64,000 bases of DNA from Roseomonas sp. Its GTDB lineage: Bacteria > Pseudomonadota > Alphaproteobacteria > Acetobacterales > Acetobacteraceae. Each line of letters starts with the position of its first letter. Position 1 is the first letter of the stretch. The notes beneath the pieces were generated by a model. It was not told the origin of the DNA, searched no databases, and saw only the letters and a program-made list of their open reading frames with translations. Both the position numbers and the translations under genes were made by a program. The stretch covers positions 62,001 to 126,000 of the forward strand of contig JADCGA010000021.1 in assembly GCA_020249265.1 (NCBI GenBank), written 5' to 3'. This document shows, piece after piece, positions 8,681-18,333 of the stretch.

Positions 8681-9901
8681 ATGACCGAGGATTTCCATCG
8701 TATCCGGCGCCTGCCGCCCTATGTCTTTGCCGAGGTGAATGCCGCCAAGGCCAAGGCGCGCGCGGCGGCGGAGGATATTGTTGACCTTGGCATGGGCAAT
8801 CCAGATACGCCCACGCCGCCGCATATTGTGGCGAAGCTGATCGAAGCGGTGCAGGACCCGCGTACGCATCGCTATTCCATGTCCAAGGGTATTCCAGGGC
8901 TCCGCAAGGCATTGGCTGGTTATTACGACCGGCGCTTTGGCGTGAAGCTTGATCCTGAAACGGAAGTGGTCGCAACCCTTGGTTCCAAGGAAGGGCTTGC
9001 GAATTTGGCGCAGGCCATCTCAAGCCCTGGCGATACGATTCTGGTGCCGAACCCTTCCTATCCCATCCATCAGTTCGGCTTCATCATCGCCGGCGCTTCG
9101 GTGCGCAGCATTCCCTATACGCCGGATGACGTGATGCTTGAAGCAATTGACCGCGCCGTACGCCATTCCGTGCCAAAGCCCAATGCGGTGATTGTGAATT
9201 TCCCATCGAACCCAACCGCGCTGACGGCGCCGATTGAATTCTACCGCGAATTGGTGGCGCTTTGCCGCCGGCATGACTTGTTCATCCTGTCCGATCTTGC
9301 CTATGCGGAGCTTTATTTCGGCGACACCCCGCCGCCTTCCGTTTTGGAAGTGGAAGGGGCGAAGGACATCACGGTGGAATTCACCTCCATGTCGAAGACC
9401 TACAATATGCCAGGCTGGCGCATGGGTTTTGCGGCGGGCAATCCGCGGCTGATCGCGGCATTGGCGCGCGTGAAATCCTATCTGGATTACGGTGCCTTCA
9501 CGCCTATCCAGGTGGCAGCGACGGCGGCGCTGAATGGTCCGCAGGATTGCATTGAAGAAATGCGCGTTTTGTACAAAGAACGGCGCGAAGTGCTGGTGAA
9601 GGGCCTGCATGCCGCGGGCTGGGATGTGCCGTCGCCAGAGGCTTCCATGTTCCTCTGGGCGCCGATCCCTGAGCGTTTCCGGCATTTGGGCTCGGTCGGG
9701 TTTTCCAAGCTGCTGCTGGAAAAGGCGAAGGTCGCGGTGGCGCCCGGCCTTGGCTTTGGTGAGCATGGAGATGAGCATGTGCGCATTGCCCTGGTGGAAA
9801 ATAGCCACCGCATCCGTCAGGCTTTGCGTGGCATCAAAACCTTCCTGGGTGGCGACAATGCCGCGCCGCAGGATGCTGCTTCTGATATGGTGAATGCATG
9901 A
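8681..9901 (+). CDS. PLP-dependent class I/II aminotransferase, AlaC-like
   Basis: A 406-residue fold-type I aminotransferase. The PLP lysine is Lys239 in SMSKTYNMPGWRMGF; NPSYPIH, NFPSNPTA and SDLAYAELYF are the other cofactor-site motifs. The sequence is closest in style to AlaC-type alanine aminotransferases, often annotated as LL-diaminopimelate aminotransferase in alphaproteobacteria. Its stop overlaps the start of the homoserine dehydrogenase gene by ATGA, so the two are translationally coupled. That pairing points to a role in aspartate/pyruvate-family amino acid metabolism. Confidence 0.9.
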   Translation: MTEDFHRIRRLPPYVFAEVNAAKAKARAAAEDIVDLGMGNPDTPTPPHIVAKLIEAVQDPRTHRYSMSKGIPGLRKALAGYYDRRFGVKLDPETEVVATLGSKEGLANLAQAISSPGDTILVPNPSYPIHQFGFIIAGASVRSIPYTPDDVMLEAIDRAVRHSVPKPNAVIVNFPSNPTALTAPIEFYRELVALCRRHDLFILSDLAYAELYFGDTPPPSVLEVEGAKDITVEFTSMSKTYNMPGWRMGFAAGNPRLIAALARVKSYLDYGAFTPIQVAATAALNGPQDCIEEMRVLYKERREVLVKGLHAAGWDVPSPEASMFLWAPIPERFRHLGSVGFSKLLLEKAKVAVAPGLGFGEHGDEHVRIALVENSHRIRQALRGIKTFLGGDNAAPQDAASDMVNA

Positions 9902-11190
9902 CCCGCCCCCTTGCGATTGCGGTTGCCGGCCTTGGAACGGTTGGCGCCGGCGTGGTGAAATTGCTGCGCGCGAATGCCGATATCATTGCGGCACGCGCCG
10001 GTAGGCCCATTGCCATCACCGCCGTTTCCGCGCGGGAACGCAATCGGGATCGCGGCATCAGCCTTTCCGGGCTGCGCTGGTATGAAGACCCGGTCGCACT
10101 TGCTGCTGATCCGCAAGTGGATGTGGTGGTGGAATGCATCGGCGGTTCGGAAGGCCCGGCGCGTGCCCTGGTGCAGGCCGCGATTGCCGCCGGCAAGCAT
10201 GTGGTGACAGCGAATAAGGCGCTGCTGGCTGTGCATGGCGCGGGACTGGCGCAGGCGTCTGAAGCGCGCGGCGTGGCGCTTGCCTTTGAAGCTGCGGTGG
10301 CCGGTGGCATTCCCGCGATCAAGGCGTTGCGCGAGGGCCTGGCTGCCAATCGCATCCAGCGCGTGGCCGGCATTCTGAACGGCACCTGCAACTACATCCT
10401 GACCGTGATGCGCGAACAAAAGCGCGAATTCGCCGAAGTGCTGGCTGAGGCTCAAAAGCTTGGCTATGCGGAAGCCGATCCATCCTTCGACATTGATGGC
10501 ATTGATGCCGCGCATAAGCTTGCCATCCTGGCGGCCCTTGCCTTTGGCCGCCCAGTGGATTTCGGCGCGGTGCATGTGGAAGGCATCCGCGAAGTCTCGG
10601 CGCTTGATATCGCGCTTGCTGAAGAACTTGGTTATCGCATCAAGCTGCTTGGCATTGCGCGGCGCGAAGATGGCGGCATTTCAACCCGTGTACATCCCTG
10701 CATGGTGCCGATCTCCGCACCCATCGCGCGGGTGGATGGCGTGTTCAATGCCGTGGTGGCGGAAGGTGATTTCGTGGGCCGCGTGATGATGGAAGGCCGC
10801 GGCGCTGGTGAAGGCCCGACCGCTTCCGCCGTGGTCGCCGATGTGATTGACATTGCCCGCGGGCGCTTCACGCCGGTGTGGGGCGCGGAAGCCGCCGCGC
10901 TGAAGCCAGAGCCTTCCTTCCCGATGGATCGCCATACCGGCGCTTATTACCTGCGCCTGATGGTAGTGGATCGCCCCGGCGTGATTGCCGATGTCACGGG
11001 CGTTTTGCGCGACAATGCCATCAGCCTGGAATCCATGCTGCAACGTGGCCGCGCCCCAGGTGAGGCCGTGCCCGTGGTGCTGACCACGCATGAAACGAGC
11101 GAGGCTTCCGTCCGCGCGGCTTTGAAGCGCATTGCGGAATTGAATACGGTGATGGAAAAGCCGGCGCTGATCAGGATTGAGGCTTTATAG
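9898..11190 (+). CDS. hom: Homoserine dehydrogenase
   Basis: Reduces aspartate semialdehyde to homoserine in threonine/methionine synthesis. The 430-residue protein has an N-terminal NAD(P) site (VAGLGTVGAGVV), VVTANKALLA, the catalytic region GILNGTCNYIL with downstream Lys/Asp residues, and a C-terminal ACT domain from about residue 350 (YYLRLMVVDRPGVIADV), the usual site of threonine feedback control. Coupled to the upstream aminotransferase. Its 3' end overlaps the convergent panE-like gene by 6 bases. Confidence 0.96.
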   Translation: MTRPLAIAVAGLGTVGAGVVKLLRANADIIAARAGRPIAITAVSARERNRDRGISLSGLRWYEDPVALAADPQVDVVVECIGGSEGPARALVQAAIAAGKHVVTANKALLAVHGAGLAQASEARGVALAFEAAVAGGIPAIKALREGLAANRIQRVAGILNGTCNYILTVMREQKREFAEVLAEAQKLGYAEADPSFDIDGIDAAHKLAILAALAFGRPVDFGAVHVEGIREVSALDIALAEELGYRIKLLGIARREDGGISTRVHPCMVPISAPIARVDGVFNAVVAEGDFVGRVMMEGRGAGEGPTASAVVADVIDIARGRFTPVWGAEAAALKPEPSFPMDRHTGAYYLRLMVVDRPGVIADVTGVLRDNAISLESMLQRGRAPGEAVPVVLTTHETSEASVRAALKRIAELNTVMEKPALIRIEAL

Positions 11191-12171
11191 GCACCCTGCC
11201 GCCCGCGCCCTGGCGCGCACCAGCGCCAGGACAGTGCGCGAAATCGGCGCAGCCTCACCCACCCAATCGGCCAATTCCACCACGGCGCCGAGCAAGGCCT
11301 CGATCTCCATAGGCCGCCCGCGTTCCAGATCCTGCAGCATGGAGGTTTTATGCGCCCCAACCTCCGCCGCGCCGGCGATGCGCTTATCCACATCAATCGC
11401 GAAGCGCACGCCAAGCGCTTCCGCCACGCGCTGGCCTTCCAGCATCATGGCGCGCGCGACACCGCGCTGACCTTCATCGGCGGTCAGCACATCAAGGGTC
11501 GCGGTGGTGAGCGCCGAGATCGGGTTGAAGGCCATATTGCCCCAAAGCTTCACCCATAATTCATCGCGAATCTTCGGGCGTACCGGCGCCTTGAAGCCGG
11601 CGGCAATCAGCGCTTCAGATAGCGCCTGCGCACGCGGGCTGCGGCTGCCATCGGGCTCACCCAGGCTGAAGCGGTCACCATAGCTATGGTCAATCAAACC
11701 AGGCGCCGTTACCTCGGCGGCAGGATAGACAATGCAGCCAATGGCGCGTGATGGCGGCAGCAGGGCGGAAACCTGGCCATCCGGGTCCACGCTTTGCACA
11801 ATGCGGCCTTCATAAGCGCCGCTAAGCCCGTGGAAATACCACCAGGGAATGCCGTTTACCGCACTCACAATCGCGGTATCGGGGCCAAGCAAAGGCTGCA
11901 TTTGCTTGGCGGCTGAAGGCAGGGAATGCGCCTTCAGCGTCACCAGCACATAATCCTGCGGGCCGGCTTCCTCGGCGCTCTCAACACAGCGCGGATGCAC
12001 AATCTGTTCGGTGCCTTCGCTGATCAGCTTCACGCCGTTCTCGCGCATCGCAGCCAAATGCGGGCCGCGCGCGATGAAGGTGACATCCACATCACCCTTG
12101 GCGGCGAGCTTGGCGCCCATCAGCCCGCCAATGGCGCCGGCACCGAAGATGCAGATTTTCATGCGCGTCAC
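11185..12171 (-). CDS. 2-dehydropantoate 2-reductase family protein
   Basis: A 328-residue ApbA/PanE-type ketopantoate reductase. It has the NADP site IFGAGAIGG at the N-terminus, VKLWGNMAFNPISALT with the conserved Lys/Asn region in the middle, and an all-helical C-terminal domain. PanE reduces ketopantoate to pantoate for CoA. Many paralogues act on other 2-oxo acids, and the ATGA overlap with an oxalyl-CoA-synthetase-like gene leaves the true substrate open. An internal Met4 is an alternative start. Confidence 0.85.
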   Translation of the reverse strand: MTRMKICIFGAGAIGGLMGAKLAAKGDVDVTFIARGPHLAAMRENGVKLISEGTEQIVHPRCVESAEEAGPQDYVLVTLKAHSLPSAAKQMQPLLGPDTAIVSAVNGIPWWYFHGLSGAYEGRIVQSVDPDGQVSALLPPSRAIGCIVYPAAEVTAPGLIDHSYGDRFSLGEPDGSRSPRAQALSEALIAAGFKAPVRPKIRDELWVKLWGNMAFNPISALTTATLDVLTADEGQRGVARAMMLEGQRVAEALGVRFAIDVDKRIAGAAEVGAHKTSMLQDLERGRPMEIEALLGAVVELADWVGEAAPISRTVLALVRARARAAGCL

Positions 12172-13676
12172 CCTGTAAGCCCGAGCTTTTCCGCAAGCCC
12201 AATACGCATCAGTTTACCTGTCGCCCCCTTTGGAATTTCCGGCAGAAACACAACCTTGCGCGGCACCTTGAAATCCGCGAGCTGCTGCGCGGCGAAATCA
12301 CGCAATTCGCGTTCCGTGCAGGCAGCGCCTTCGCGCAGCACCACGGCGGCGGCCACTTCCTCACCCAGCTTGGCGTGCGGCATAGCGAAGGTCAGCGCCT
12401 GCGCCACGGCGGGATGGGCGGAGAGCACGCCATCCACTTCCAGCGGGCTCACTTTCTCACCACCGCGATTGATCAGTTCCTTCAAGCGGCCCGTAAGGGT
12501 CAGAAAGCCTTCCGCATCAAAAGCGCCCTGATCGCCAGTGCGGAACCAGCCATGCGTGAAGGCCTTGGCATTGGCGTCCGGATTGGCTTCATAGCCCGCA
12601 GTCACATTGGGGCCGCGAATCACCACTTCGCCGATCTCGCCTTGCGGCAGGATGGTGCCGTCATCATCCATGATCGCCACTTCAGGCCCGGCAGCTTGGC
12701 CGACGGAGCCAGGCTTGCGCGGCCCGGCCAGCGGGTTGGACGCCATTTGGTGCGAGGCTTCCGTCATGCCGTAGCTTTCCACCAGCGGGCAGCCAAACAC
12801 GGCCTCCAATTGTTCCATCACCGGGCCGGGGAGCGATGCGGAGGATGAACGGATGAAGCGCAACTTCGCCCGCGCAATGATCTCTGTATTGCGATCTGCG
12901 CGCGTCAGGATGGTTTGGTGCATGGTCGGAACGGCGGTGTACCAGCTTGGCCTTTCCTCATCCAAAAGGCGGAAGAAGCGCAAAGCATCAAAGCCTGGTG
13001 TACAAATCACCGCGCCGCCTGCGCCGAGTGAGGAAAGCACGGCCGCGATCAGCCCGTGAATATGGAACAGCGGCATGATGTTGAGGCAGGCATCGGCGGG
13101 TGAAAGCGCAAGTGTGGCGCCAATATGCCGGGCGGAGGCGCAGATATTCGCCTGGGACAGTGGCACAATCTTGGGCCGCGCCGTGGTGCCTGATGTGTGC
13201 AGCACAAGCGCGATATCGCCAGCCTCAGCCGCACCTGGCTGCGCGGCTTGCGCGGGGCTGCCGCCTTCCAGGGTGAAACTGCCTGCGTGATCGCCGGGCA
13301 CCAATTCCAGCACGGCCACGCCAAGCTTCGCCGCCACATCTCGCGCTTCGGTGGCCACGCCCTTTTGCACCACCAGCGCCTTGGCCTTCAGATCGGTCAG
13401 ATAGAAGTTGAATTCATCCGCGCGATAGGCGGGGTTGAGTGGCGCGGTGGTCGCACCCGCGCCAATCGCGATGAAGGCCGCGGCCATTTCCGGGCCATTG
13501 GGCAGCACAATCGCGACGCGGTCATTGCGGCCAATGCCGATGCCATTCAGCCGCGCGATAGTGGCGGCGGCGAGGTCGCGCAGCCCGGCATAGCTTAGCG
13601 CCGGGCGGCCCGGCGCGCGGATGGCCGGCGCATTGGCGGCGCCGCTGGCCAGAATGGCATTCAGGGTTGCGTTCAC
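12168..13676 (-). CDS. AMP-forming acyl-CoA synthetase, oxalate-CoA ligase (AAE3)-like
   Basis: A 502-residue ANL-superfamily ligase. It shows the P-loop HTSGTTARPK, the aromatic/acidic motif YGMTEASHQM, FRTGDQG, and the C-terminal catalytic Lys in IPKGATGKLMR. Strings such as PLFHIHGL, WYTAVPT and RKPGSVG are typical of the oxalyl-CoA synthetase branch (plant AAE3, yeast Pcs60). It would activate a small carboxylate, oxalate by analogy, through an acyl-adenylate. First gene of a two-gene unit with the PanE-like reductase. No formyl-CoA transferase or oxalyl-CoA decarboxylase gene is nearby. Confidence 0.88.
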   Translation of the reverse strand: MNATLNAILASGAANAPAIRAPGRPALSYAGLRDLAAATIARLNGIGIGRNDRVAIVLPNGPEMAAAFIAIGAGATTAPLNPAYRADEFNFYLTDLKAKALVVQKGVATEARDVAAKLGVAVLELVPGDHAGSFTLEGGSPAQAAQPGAAEAGDIALVLHTSGTTARPKIVPLSQANICASARHIGATLALSPADACLNIMPLFHIHGLIAAVLSSLGAGGAVICTPGFDALRFFRLLDEERPSWYTAVPTMHQTILTRADRNTEIIARAKLRFIRSSSASLPGPVMEQLEAVFGCPLVESYGMTEASHQMASNPLAGPRKPGSVGQAAGPEVAIMDDDGTILPQGEIGEVVIRGPNVTAGYEANPDANAKAFTHGWFRTGDQGAFDAEGFLTLTGRLKELINRGGEKVSPLEVDGVLSAHPAVAQALTFAMPHAKLGEEVAAAVVLREGAACTERELRDFAAQQLADFKVPRKVVFLPEIPKGATGKLMRIGLAEKLGLTG

Positions 13677-13743
13677 GCTTATCTCCTCGGCGTTTCCCGA
13701 GGGGATATTATGAACGAAAATGCCGCGCCGTCAGCCCCCGGCG

Positions 13744-13837
13744 AGCGTCTGATCCGCGGAGGCTGAAGGCCGGAGCGGTGAATCAGCCGCTCAAAACCAA
13801 ACTAGCGTCTGATCCGTCAGAACGGATCAGACGCTAG
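13744..13837. repeat. Three copies of the 13-mer AGCGTCTGATCCG
   Basis: Direct copies lie at 13744-13756 and 13804-13816 and an inverted copy at 13823-13835. The last two form the stem described as the terminator. Copy one stands alone in the intergenic gap. The spacing and exact identity suggest a small dispersed or REP-like element, or a duplicated terminator arm. Confidence 0.6.
13802..13837 (-). terminator. Strong hairpin at the 3' end of the gamma carbonic anhydrase gene
   Basis: CTAGCGTCTGATCCGT (13802-13817) pairs perfectly with ACGGATCAGACGCTAG (13822-13837) around a 4-base loop. One arm encodes the last residues of the carbonic anhydrase and the stop is in the stem. On the minus strand it is followed by TTTGGTTTTG, so it can serve as an intrinsic terminator. 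Confidence 0.7.
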
Positions 13838-14374
13838 CGATACGCGATGCCGCCCCGCAAGCTGCACGTAATTCTTAGCGGTGCGATCAAAACCGGCGCG
13901 CTGTTCTTCCGTGAGTACCCTCACCAGCTTGGCCGGATTGCCCATCCAAAGCTCCATGGCGCCGATGCGCTTGCCGGGCGGCAGCACGGAACCGGCGGCA
14001 ATCACGCCGCCTTCTTCAATCACCGCGCCATCCAGCACGGTTGCCCCGATGCCGACAAAGGCGCGGTCCATCAGCGTGCAGGCATGCACAATGGCGGCAT
14101 GGCCCACGGTGACATCATCACCGATGATCGTGGGCTCCTTCCCCGCATTTACATGCACAATGGTGCCGTCCTGGATGTTCACGCGCTTGCCGATGGTGAT
14201 GAAGTTGGAATCGCCACGCAGCACGCAATGATACCAGATGTTGGATTGCTCCCCGATCGTGACATTGCCGATCACGGCGGCAGTGGGCGCGATGAAGACG
14301 CTTTCATGCAGTGTCGGCCAAATGCCTTCAAACACATAAAGCGGGCCGCGATTGGTGGGTTGTTGCATGTCCAT
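13817..14374 (-). CDS. Gamma carbonic anhydrase-family protein
   Basis: A 185-residue left-handed beta-helix protein of the hexapeptide-repeat family. Repeating I/V-G-x-x units run through the middle, with zinc-ligand His residues in the usual positions (NIWYHCVLRGD, GHAAIVHACTL). It is related to YrdA/PaaY and Cam and may hydrate CO2 or bind another ligand. ATG 14374 is preferred because AAAGG lies 8 bases upstream; a GTG at 14389 would overlap argC. It sits 11 bases after the argC stop, so it is likely co-transcribed. Confidence 0.88.
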   Translation of the reverse strand: MDMQQPTNRGPLYVFEGIWPTLHESVFIAPTAAVIGNVTIGEQSNIWYHCVLRGDSNFITIGKRVNIQDGTIVHVNAGKEPTIIGDDVTVGHAAIVHACTLMDRAFVGIGATVLDGAVIEEGGVIAAGSVLPPGKRIGAMELWMGNPAKLVRVLTEEQRAGFDRTAKNYVQLAGRHRVSLASDPF

Positions 14375-14385
14375 TACAGTGCCTT

Positions 14386-15336
14386 TCACGCTGCTTTCGG
14401 CAGATCAGCGGAAACGGGAACGCCCAGCATCAGGCCCAGATTCTGCACCGCCGCACCGGAAGCGCCCTTGCCCAAATTGTCATAGCGCGCGACCAGCACC
14501 GCATGGCCGCGCTTTTCATTGCCATAGACGCGGATTTCAAGGCCATTGGTGCCGTTCAGCGCCTCGGGCTCCAGCTTGCCATTGGCTTCAGCCGTCACCA
14601 CGCGCACCACATCGCTGCCGGCGTAGCGCTTAACCAGCACTGCTTCCAAATCAGCCGGCGTCACGCCACCCTTCAGCATATCAAGATGCAGCGGGATGGA
14701 ATCGATCATGCCCTGCGCGTAATCCGCAACCGAGGGCACAAAAATGGGCCGGCGTTTCAGGCCAGTATATTTCTGCATCTCCGCGACATGCTTGTGTTCC
14801 AGGCCCAAGCCGTAAAGCTCAAAATCCGGGGCGGTCCGTGCGTCATAAGCCGCGATCATGGATTTGCCGCCGCCGGAATAGCCCGATACCGCATTCACCG
14901 TGATCGGGAAATCCGCCGCCATGATGCCGGCATCAATCAAAGGGCGCAGCATCAGAATGGCGCCGGTCGGGTAGCAGCCGGGGTTGGAAATACGCATCGC
15001 CGCCGCGATGGCGCCCGGCTGATCAGGCGTGAGTTCCGCCAAGCCATAAACCCAATCGGGATCAACGCGATGCGCGGTGGAAGCATCAAGCAGCTTCGGC
15101 GCCCGCGCCCCGAGTGAAGCGGCCAGCGCGGCGCTTTCCTTCGCCGCATCATCCGGCAGACACAGGATCACCAGGTCAACACCGGCCATCATCTCACGCC
15201 GGGCATTGGCATCCTTGCGGTGCTCTGCGGCGATGGAGCGCAATTCAACATGCGGATTGGCGGCAATACGGTCACGGATTTGCAAGCCCGTGGTGCCGGC
15301 TTCGCCATCGATGAAAATCTTCGCAGTCTTTGCCAT
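14386..15336 (-). CDS. argC: N-acetyl-gamma-glutamyl-phosphate reductase, type 2
   Basis: Third step of arginine synthesis: NADPH reduction of N-acetylglutamyl phosphate. The 316-residue length and the start [18 protein letters not shown] mark the short type-2 ArgC form. The nucleophile Cys is in [10 protein letters not shown], with DASTAHR upstream. Start at 15336 with TAGGAG 8 bases upstream, rather than an in-frame GTG at 15345. Lies downstream of rplM-rpsI, a common alphaproteobacterial order, but a hairpin separates it from rpsI. The pathway partner argB is at 29585-30469. Confidence 0.94.
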   Translation of the reverse strand: MAKTAKIFIDGEAGTTGLQIRDRIAANPHVELRSIAAEHRKDANARREMMAGVDLVILCLPDDAAKESAALAASLGARAPKLLDASTAHRVDPDWVYGLAELTPDQPGAIAAAMRISNPGCYPTGAILMLRPLIDAGIMAADFPITVNAVSGYSGGGKSMIAAYDARTAPDFELYGLGLEHKHVAEMQKYTGLKRRPIFVPSVADYAQGMIDSIPLHLDMLKGGVTPADLEAVLVKRYAGSDVVRVVTAEANGKLEPEALNGTNGLEIRVYGNEKRGHAVLVARYDNLGKGASGAAVQNLGLMLGVPVSADLPKAA

Positions 15337-15387
15337 GATACCCACTCCTATCCTGCCGCATTGCGGCGCTAAACCTGTCCAAATGCA

Positions 15388-15419
15388 AGAGGGGCGGACC
15401 CTTGCGGACCCGCCCCTCT
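15388..15419 (-). terminator. Hairpin between rpsI and argC
   Basis: AGAGGGGCGG (15388-15397) pairs with CCGCCCCTCT (15410-15419), 48 bases beyond the rpsI stop. On the minus strand it is followed only by TGCATTTGG, a weak T tract. It probably ends or attenuates the ribosomal-protein transcript. Confidence 0.5.
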
Positions 15420-15467
15420 GATGAAGATTCCAAGACGGAACCGGCGCGCGACGCCGGTCCGCTGGCG

Positions 15468-15959
15468 TCAGCGCTTGGAGAACTGGAAGGAACGTCGTGC
15501 CTTCGGGCGCCCATATTTCTTGCGTTCCACCACGCGCGGGTCGCGCGTCAGGAAGCCTGCCTTTTTCAGGATGGAGCGGAGATCGGGCTCATAATTGCAG
15601 AGCGCACGGCTGATGCCATGGCGCACCGCCCCGGCCTGGCCGGACAAGCCGCCGCCCACAACCGAGCAGATGACATCGAATTGCTGATAGCGATCCGCCA
15701 CCAGGAAGGGCTGGGTGATCAGCATGCGCAGCACCGGGCGCGCGAAATACTTCGCCGCCGGGTCGTCATTGATAGTGATCTGGCCCTTACCCTGCTTGAT
15801 CCAGACGCGGGCGACGGCATCCTTGCGCCGACCCGTGCCATAGGAACGGCCCTGCGCATCGCGCTTCGGTTCCCGCTTGATCGCCGCTTCCGCCGTGGCG
15901 GCCGGGGTGCCGGCCACAATTTCCTTGAGGTCCGCGAGGGTCTTGTTTTCGCCGCTCAT
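15468..15959 (-). CDS. rpsI: 30S ribosomal protein S9
   Basis: A 163-residue uS9 protein. It has an alphaproteobacterial N-terminal extension of about 35 residues, then the core ([32 protein letters not shown]) and the basic C-terminal tail ending FQFSKR that reaches the P site. It starts 4 bases after the rplM stop and forms the standard rplM-rpsI operon. Confidence 0.97.
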   Translation of the reverse strand: MSGENKTLADLKEIVAGTPAATAEAAIKREPKRDAQGRSYGTGRRKDAVARVWIKQGKGQITINDDPAAKYFARPVLRMLITQPFLVADRYQQFDVICSVVGGGLSGQAGAVRHGISRALCNYEPDLRSILKKAGFLTRDPRVVERKKYGRPKARRSFQFSKR

Positions 15960-15963
15960 AGCC

Positions 15964-16449
15964 TCAGCCCGCCTTCTTCACTGCGAGGGAATTCTTACGG
16001 TTCAGCGCCGCCACATCCAAGGCAGCAGGCTGCTGGCCGGCATGCGGGTGTTCGGCCCCGGCATAGACATGGAGGTTACGCATCTGCGCCCGGCCCAGCG
16101 GGCCACGGGTGATCATGCGCTCAACCGCCTTTTCAATGACGCGTTCCGGGAAGCGGCCTTCCATGCGTTCACGGATGGTGCGGCCCTTGATGCCGCCCGG
16201 ATAGCCGGTGTGCCAGTAGAACACGCTCTGTTCCGCCTTGGCGCCGGTGACACGCACCTTCTTCGCATTGATGATGACAACATGGTCACCGCAATCCACG
16301 TGGGGGGTGAATTGCGGCTTGTGCTTACCGCGAAGGCGATTGGCGACCAGGGTGGCGAGGCGGCCGAGCACAAGCCCATCCGCGTCAATCAACACCCAGT
16401 TCTTTTTCACCTCCGCCGGCTTTAGCGAGCGGGTTTGCGTGGCAATCAT
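15964..16449 (-). CDS. rplM: 50S ribosomal protein L13
   Basis: A 161-residue uL13 protein with the typical [28 protein letters not shown] and HTGYPGGIK motifs. First gene of the rplM-rpsI operon, behind a good sigma-70-type promoter at 16485-16513. Confidence 0.97.
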   Translation of the reverse strand: MIATQTRSLKPAEVKKNWVLIDADGLVLGRLATLVANRLRGKHKPQFTPHVDCGDHVVIINAKKVRVTGAKAEQSVFYWHTGYPGGIKGRTIRERMEGRFPERVIEKAVERMITRGPLGRAQMRNLHVYAGAEHPHAGQQPAALDVAALNRKNSLAVKKAG

Positions 16450-16484
16450 GGTGGTTCCGAATAAACCTATGGAAAGGAAGCGGT

Positions 16485-16513
16485 CTTATCCGGGCCGGGG
16501 CCAGAAAAGTCAA
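16485..16513 (-). promoter_or_regulatory. Putative sigma-70 promoter of rplM-rpsI
   Basis: On the minus strand TTGACT (16513-16508), a 17-base spacer, then GATAAG (16490-16485) lie about 36 bases upstream of the rplM start. Hexamers and spacing fit the consensus well. Confidence 0.6.
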
Positions 16514-16635
16514 GCGGAAAGCCGGAAACTATGATGTGGTAACATAATACCGCAAATTCGCATGGCCCTACCCTTGGCCGCGCCAGAATGCTTATTTGGC
16601 GCCCTACGGCAACCTTTGACGGAAGAACCGCCCGC

Positions 16636-18333
16636 ATGAGCGACAAACCCCATGGCCTGGCCCGCAATACCTCCAATTACGGGGATCGCGATTTCGCGCT
16701 GTATCTCCGGCGGTCCTTCGCCAAATCCATGGGCTATTCACAGCGCATGCTGGACAAGCCCGTGGTCGGCATCGCCGATACCGCGAGCGACTACAACAAC
16801 TGCCACCGCACCGTGCCGGAACTGATCGAAGCCGTGCGCCGCGGCGTGCTTTCCGAAGGCGCTTTGCCGCTTGGTTTCCCGACCGTCAGCCTGTGTGAGC
16901 CATCGCTCAGCCCCTGTTCCATGCATTATCGCAACCTGATGGCGCTTGATACGGAAGCGATGCTCTCCGCCCAACCCATGGATGCGGCGGTGCTGGTGGG
17001 TGGCTGCGACAAGACCGTGCCGGCGCAGCTTATGGCGGCGATTTCGGCCGATATCCCGGCGGTGATGCTCGTCACCGGGCCGATGCTCGCGCAGGCCTTT
17101 GAAGGGGAGAGGCTTTCCGCCTGCACGGATTGCCGGCGCTATTGGGCGCGCTACCGCGCTGGGGAAGTGACCGAGGCGCGGATCGGCGAATTGGAAGGCA
17201 AACTAGCCACCACCGCCGGGACCTGCGGCGTGATGGGCACGGCTTCCACCATGGCCTGCATTGCGGCGACCCTTGGCTTCATGCCTTTGGCCGGCGCCAG
17301 CGCCCCCGCGGTGCATGCGGACCGCTTGCGCATTGCGGAAGAAGCCGGCGCACAGGCCGTGCGGCTGATCAAGAACCCCATTCTGCCTAGCCAGATGATG
17401 ACGCAGGCCAATCTGGACAATGCGGCGCGGGTGCTGCTGGCCTTGGGTGGTTCCACCAATGCTGTGGTGCATCTGGCCGCCATTGCCGGCCGCGCGGGGC
17501 TTTCGCTCGATCTGAGGCGGCTTGATGCGCTGTCCGAGGAAACGCCGGTGCTGGTGGATCTGAAGCCGACCGGCGAAGGTTATATGGAAGATTTCCACGC
17601 GGCCGGCGGCATGCGCGCGTTGCTCTGGGAACTGCGCGATTTGCTTGACCTTTCAACGATTGATCTGGATGGCGTGAGCCTGGCCGACCGTATCGGCGAT
17701 GGTAGCCACTTCGTGGATCGGCGAATCATTCGTGCGTTCAGCGAACCAGTCTCCCCTGTTGGTGGCCTGGTGGCGCTGTTTGGCTCGCTTGCCCCCGAAG
17801 GTGCAATTCTTAAGCGCAGTGCGGCCACCCCTGCGCTTTTTGAGACCGAAGCGCGCTGCATGGTGTTTGATGGGTTGGAAGATCTGGCGAACCGCATTGA
17901 CGACCCGGCCTTGGATGTCACCGCGCAGGATATTCTGGTGCTGAAACATGTGGGCCCGCGTTCACCTTCCGGCATGCCGGAAGCAGGCTATTTGCCCATC
18001 CCCAAAAAGCTCGCCCGCGCTGGCGTGAAAGACATGGTGCGCATGAGCGATTGCCGCATGTCCGGCACGGCCTTTGGCACCATTGTGCTGCATATTGCCC
18101 CGGAAGCGGCAGTCGGTGGGCCGCTTGCCTTGGTGCAGACGGGTGATCGCATTCGGCTTTCGGTAAAGGACCGCAAGCTGGATTTGTTGGTGGCCGAGGA
18201 TGAAATGGCCCGCCGCCGCGCTGCCTGGCAGCCCGCCCCGGCACCTAAGCGCGGTTGGGACAAGCTGGTTCATGATCAGGTGATGCAGGCGCCGCTTGGT
18301 GCTGACTTGGCGTTCCTGCGCGCGGCGCCTTGA
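16636..18333 (+). CDS. IlvD/Edd-family dehydratase, probably a sugar-acid dehydratase
   Basis: A 565-residue Fe-S dehydratase. The cluster cysteines are seen in GGCDKTVPAQ and AGTCGVMGTAS, plus an N-terminal Asn-Cys pair. Overall style (SNYGDRDFALYLRRSFAKSMGYS, YLPIPKKLA) belongs to the sugar-acid branch (L-arabonate/D-xylonate type) rather than true IlvD. It would dehydrate an aldonate to its 2-keto-3-deoxy acid. The frame opens at 16588, but the ATG at 16636 begins the homology. An L-fuconate role tied to the FAH/SDR pair at 4.3-6.2 kb is possible but unproven. Confidence 0.87.
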   Translation: MSDKPHGLARNTSNYGDRDFALYLRRSFAKSMGYSQRMLDKPVVGIADTASDYNNCHRTVPELIEAVRRGVLSEGALPLGFPTVSLCEPSLSPCSMHYRNLMALDTEAMLSAQPMDAAVLVGGCDKTVPAQLMAAISADIPAVMLVTGPMLAQAFEGERLSACTDCRRYWARYRAGEVTEARIGELEGKLATTAGTCGVMGTASTMACIAATLGFMPLAGASAPAVHADRLRIAEEAGAQAVRLIKNPILPSQMMTQANLDNAARVLLALGGSTNAVVHLAAIAGRAGLSLDLRRLDALSEETPVLVDLKPTGEGYMEDFHAAGGMRALLWELRDLLDLSTIDLDGVSLADRIGDGSHFVDRRIIRAFSEPVSPVGGLVALFGSLAPEGAILKRSAATPALFETEARCMVFDGLEDLANRIDDPALDVTAQDILVLKHVGPRSPSGMPEAGYLPIPKKLARAGVKDMVRMSDCRMSGTAFGTIVLHIAPEAAVGGPLALVQTGDRIRLSVKDRKLDLLVAEDEMARRRAAWQPAPAPKRGWDKLVHDQVMQAPLGADLAFLRAAP

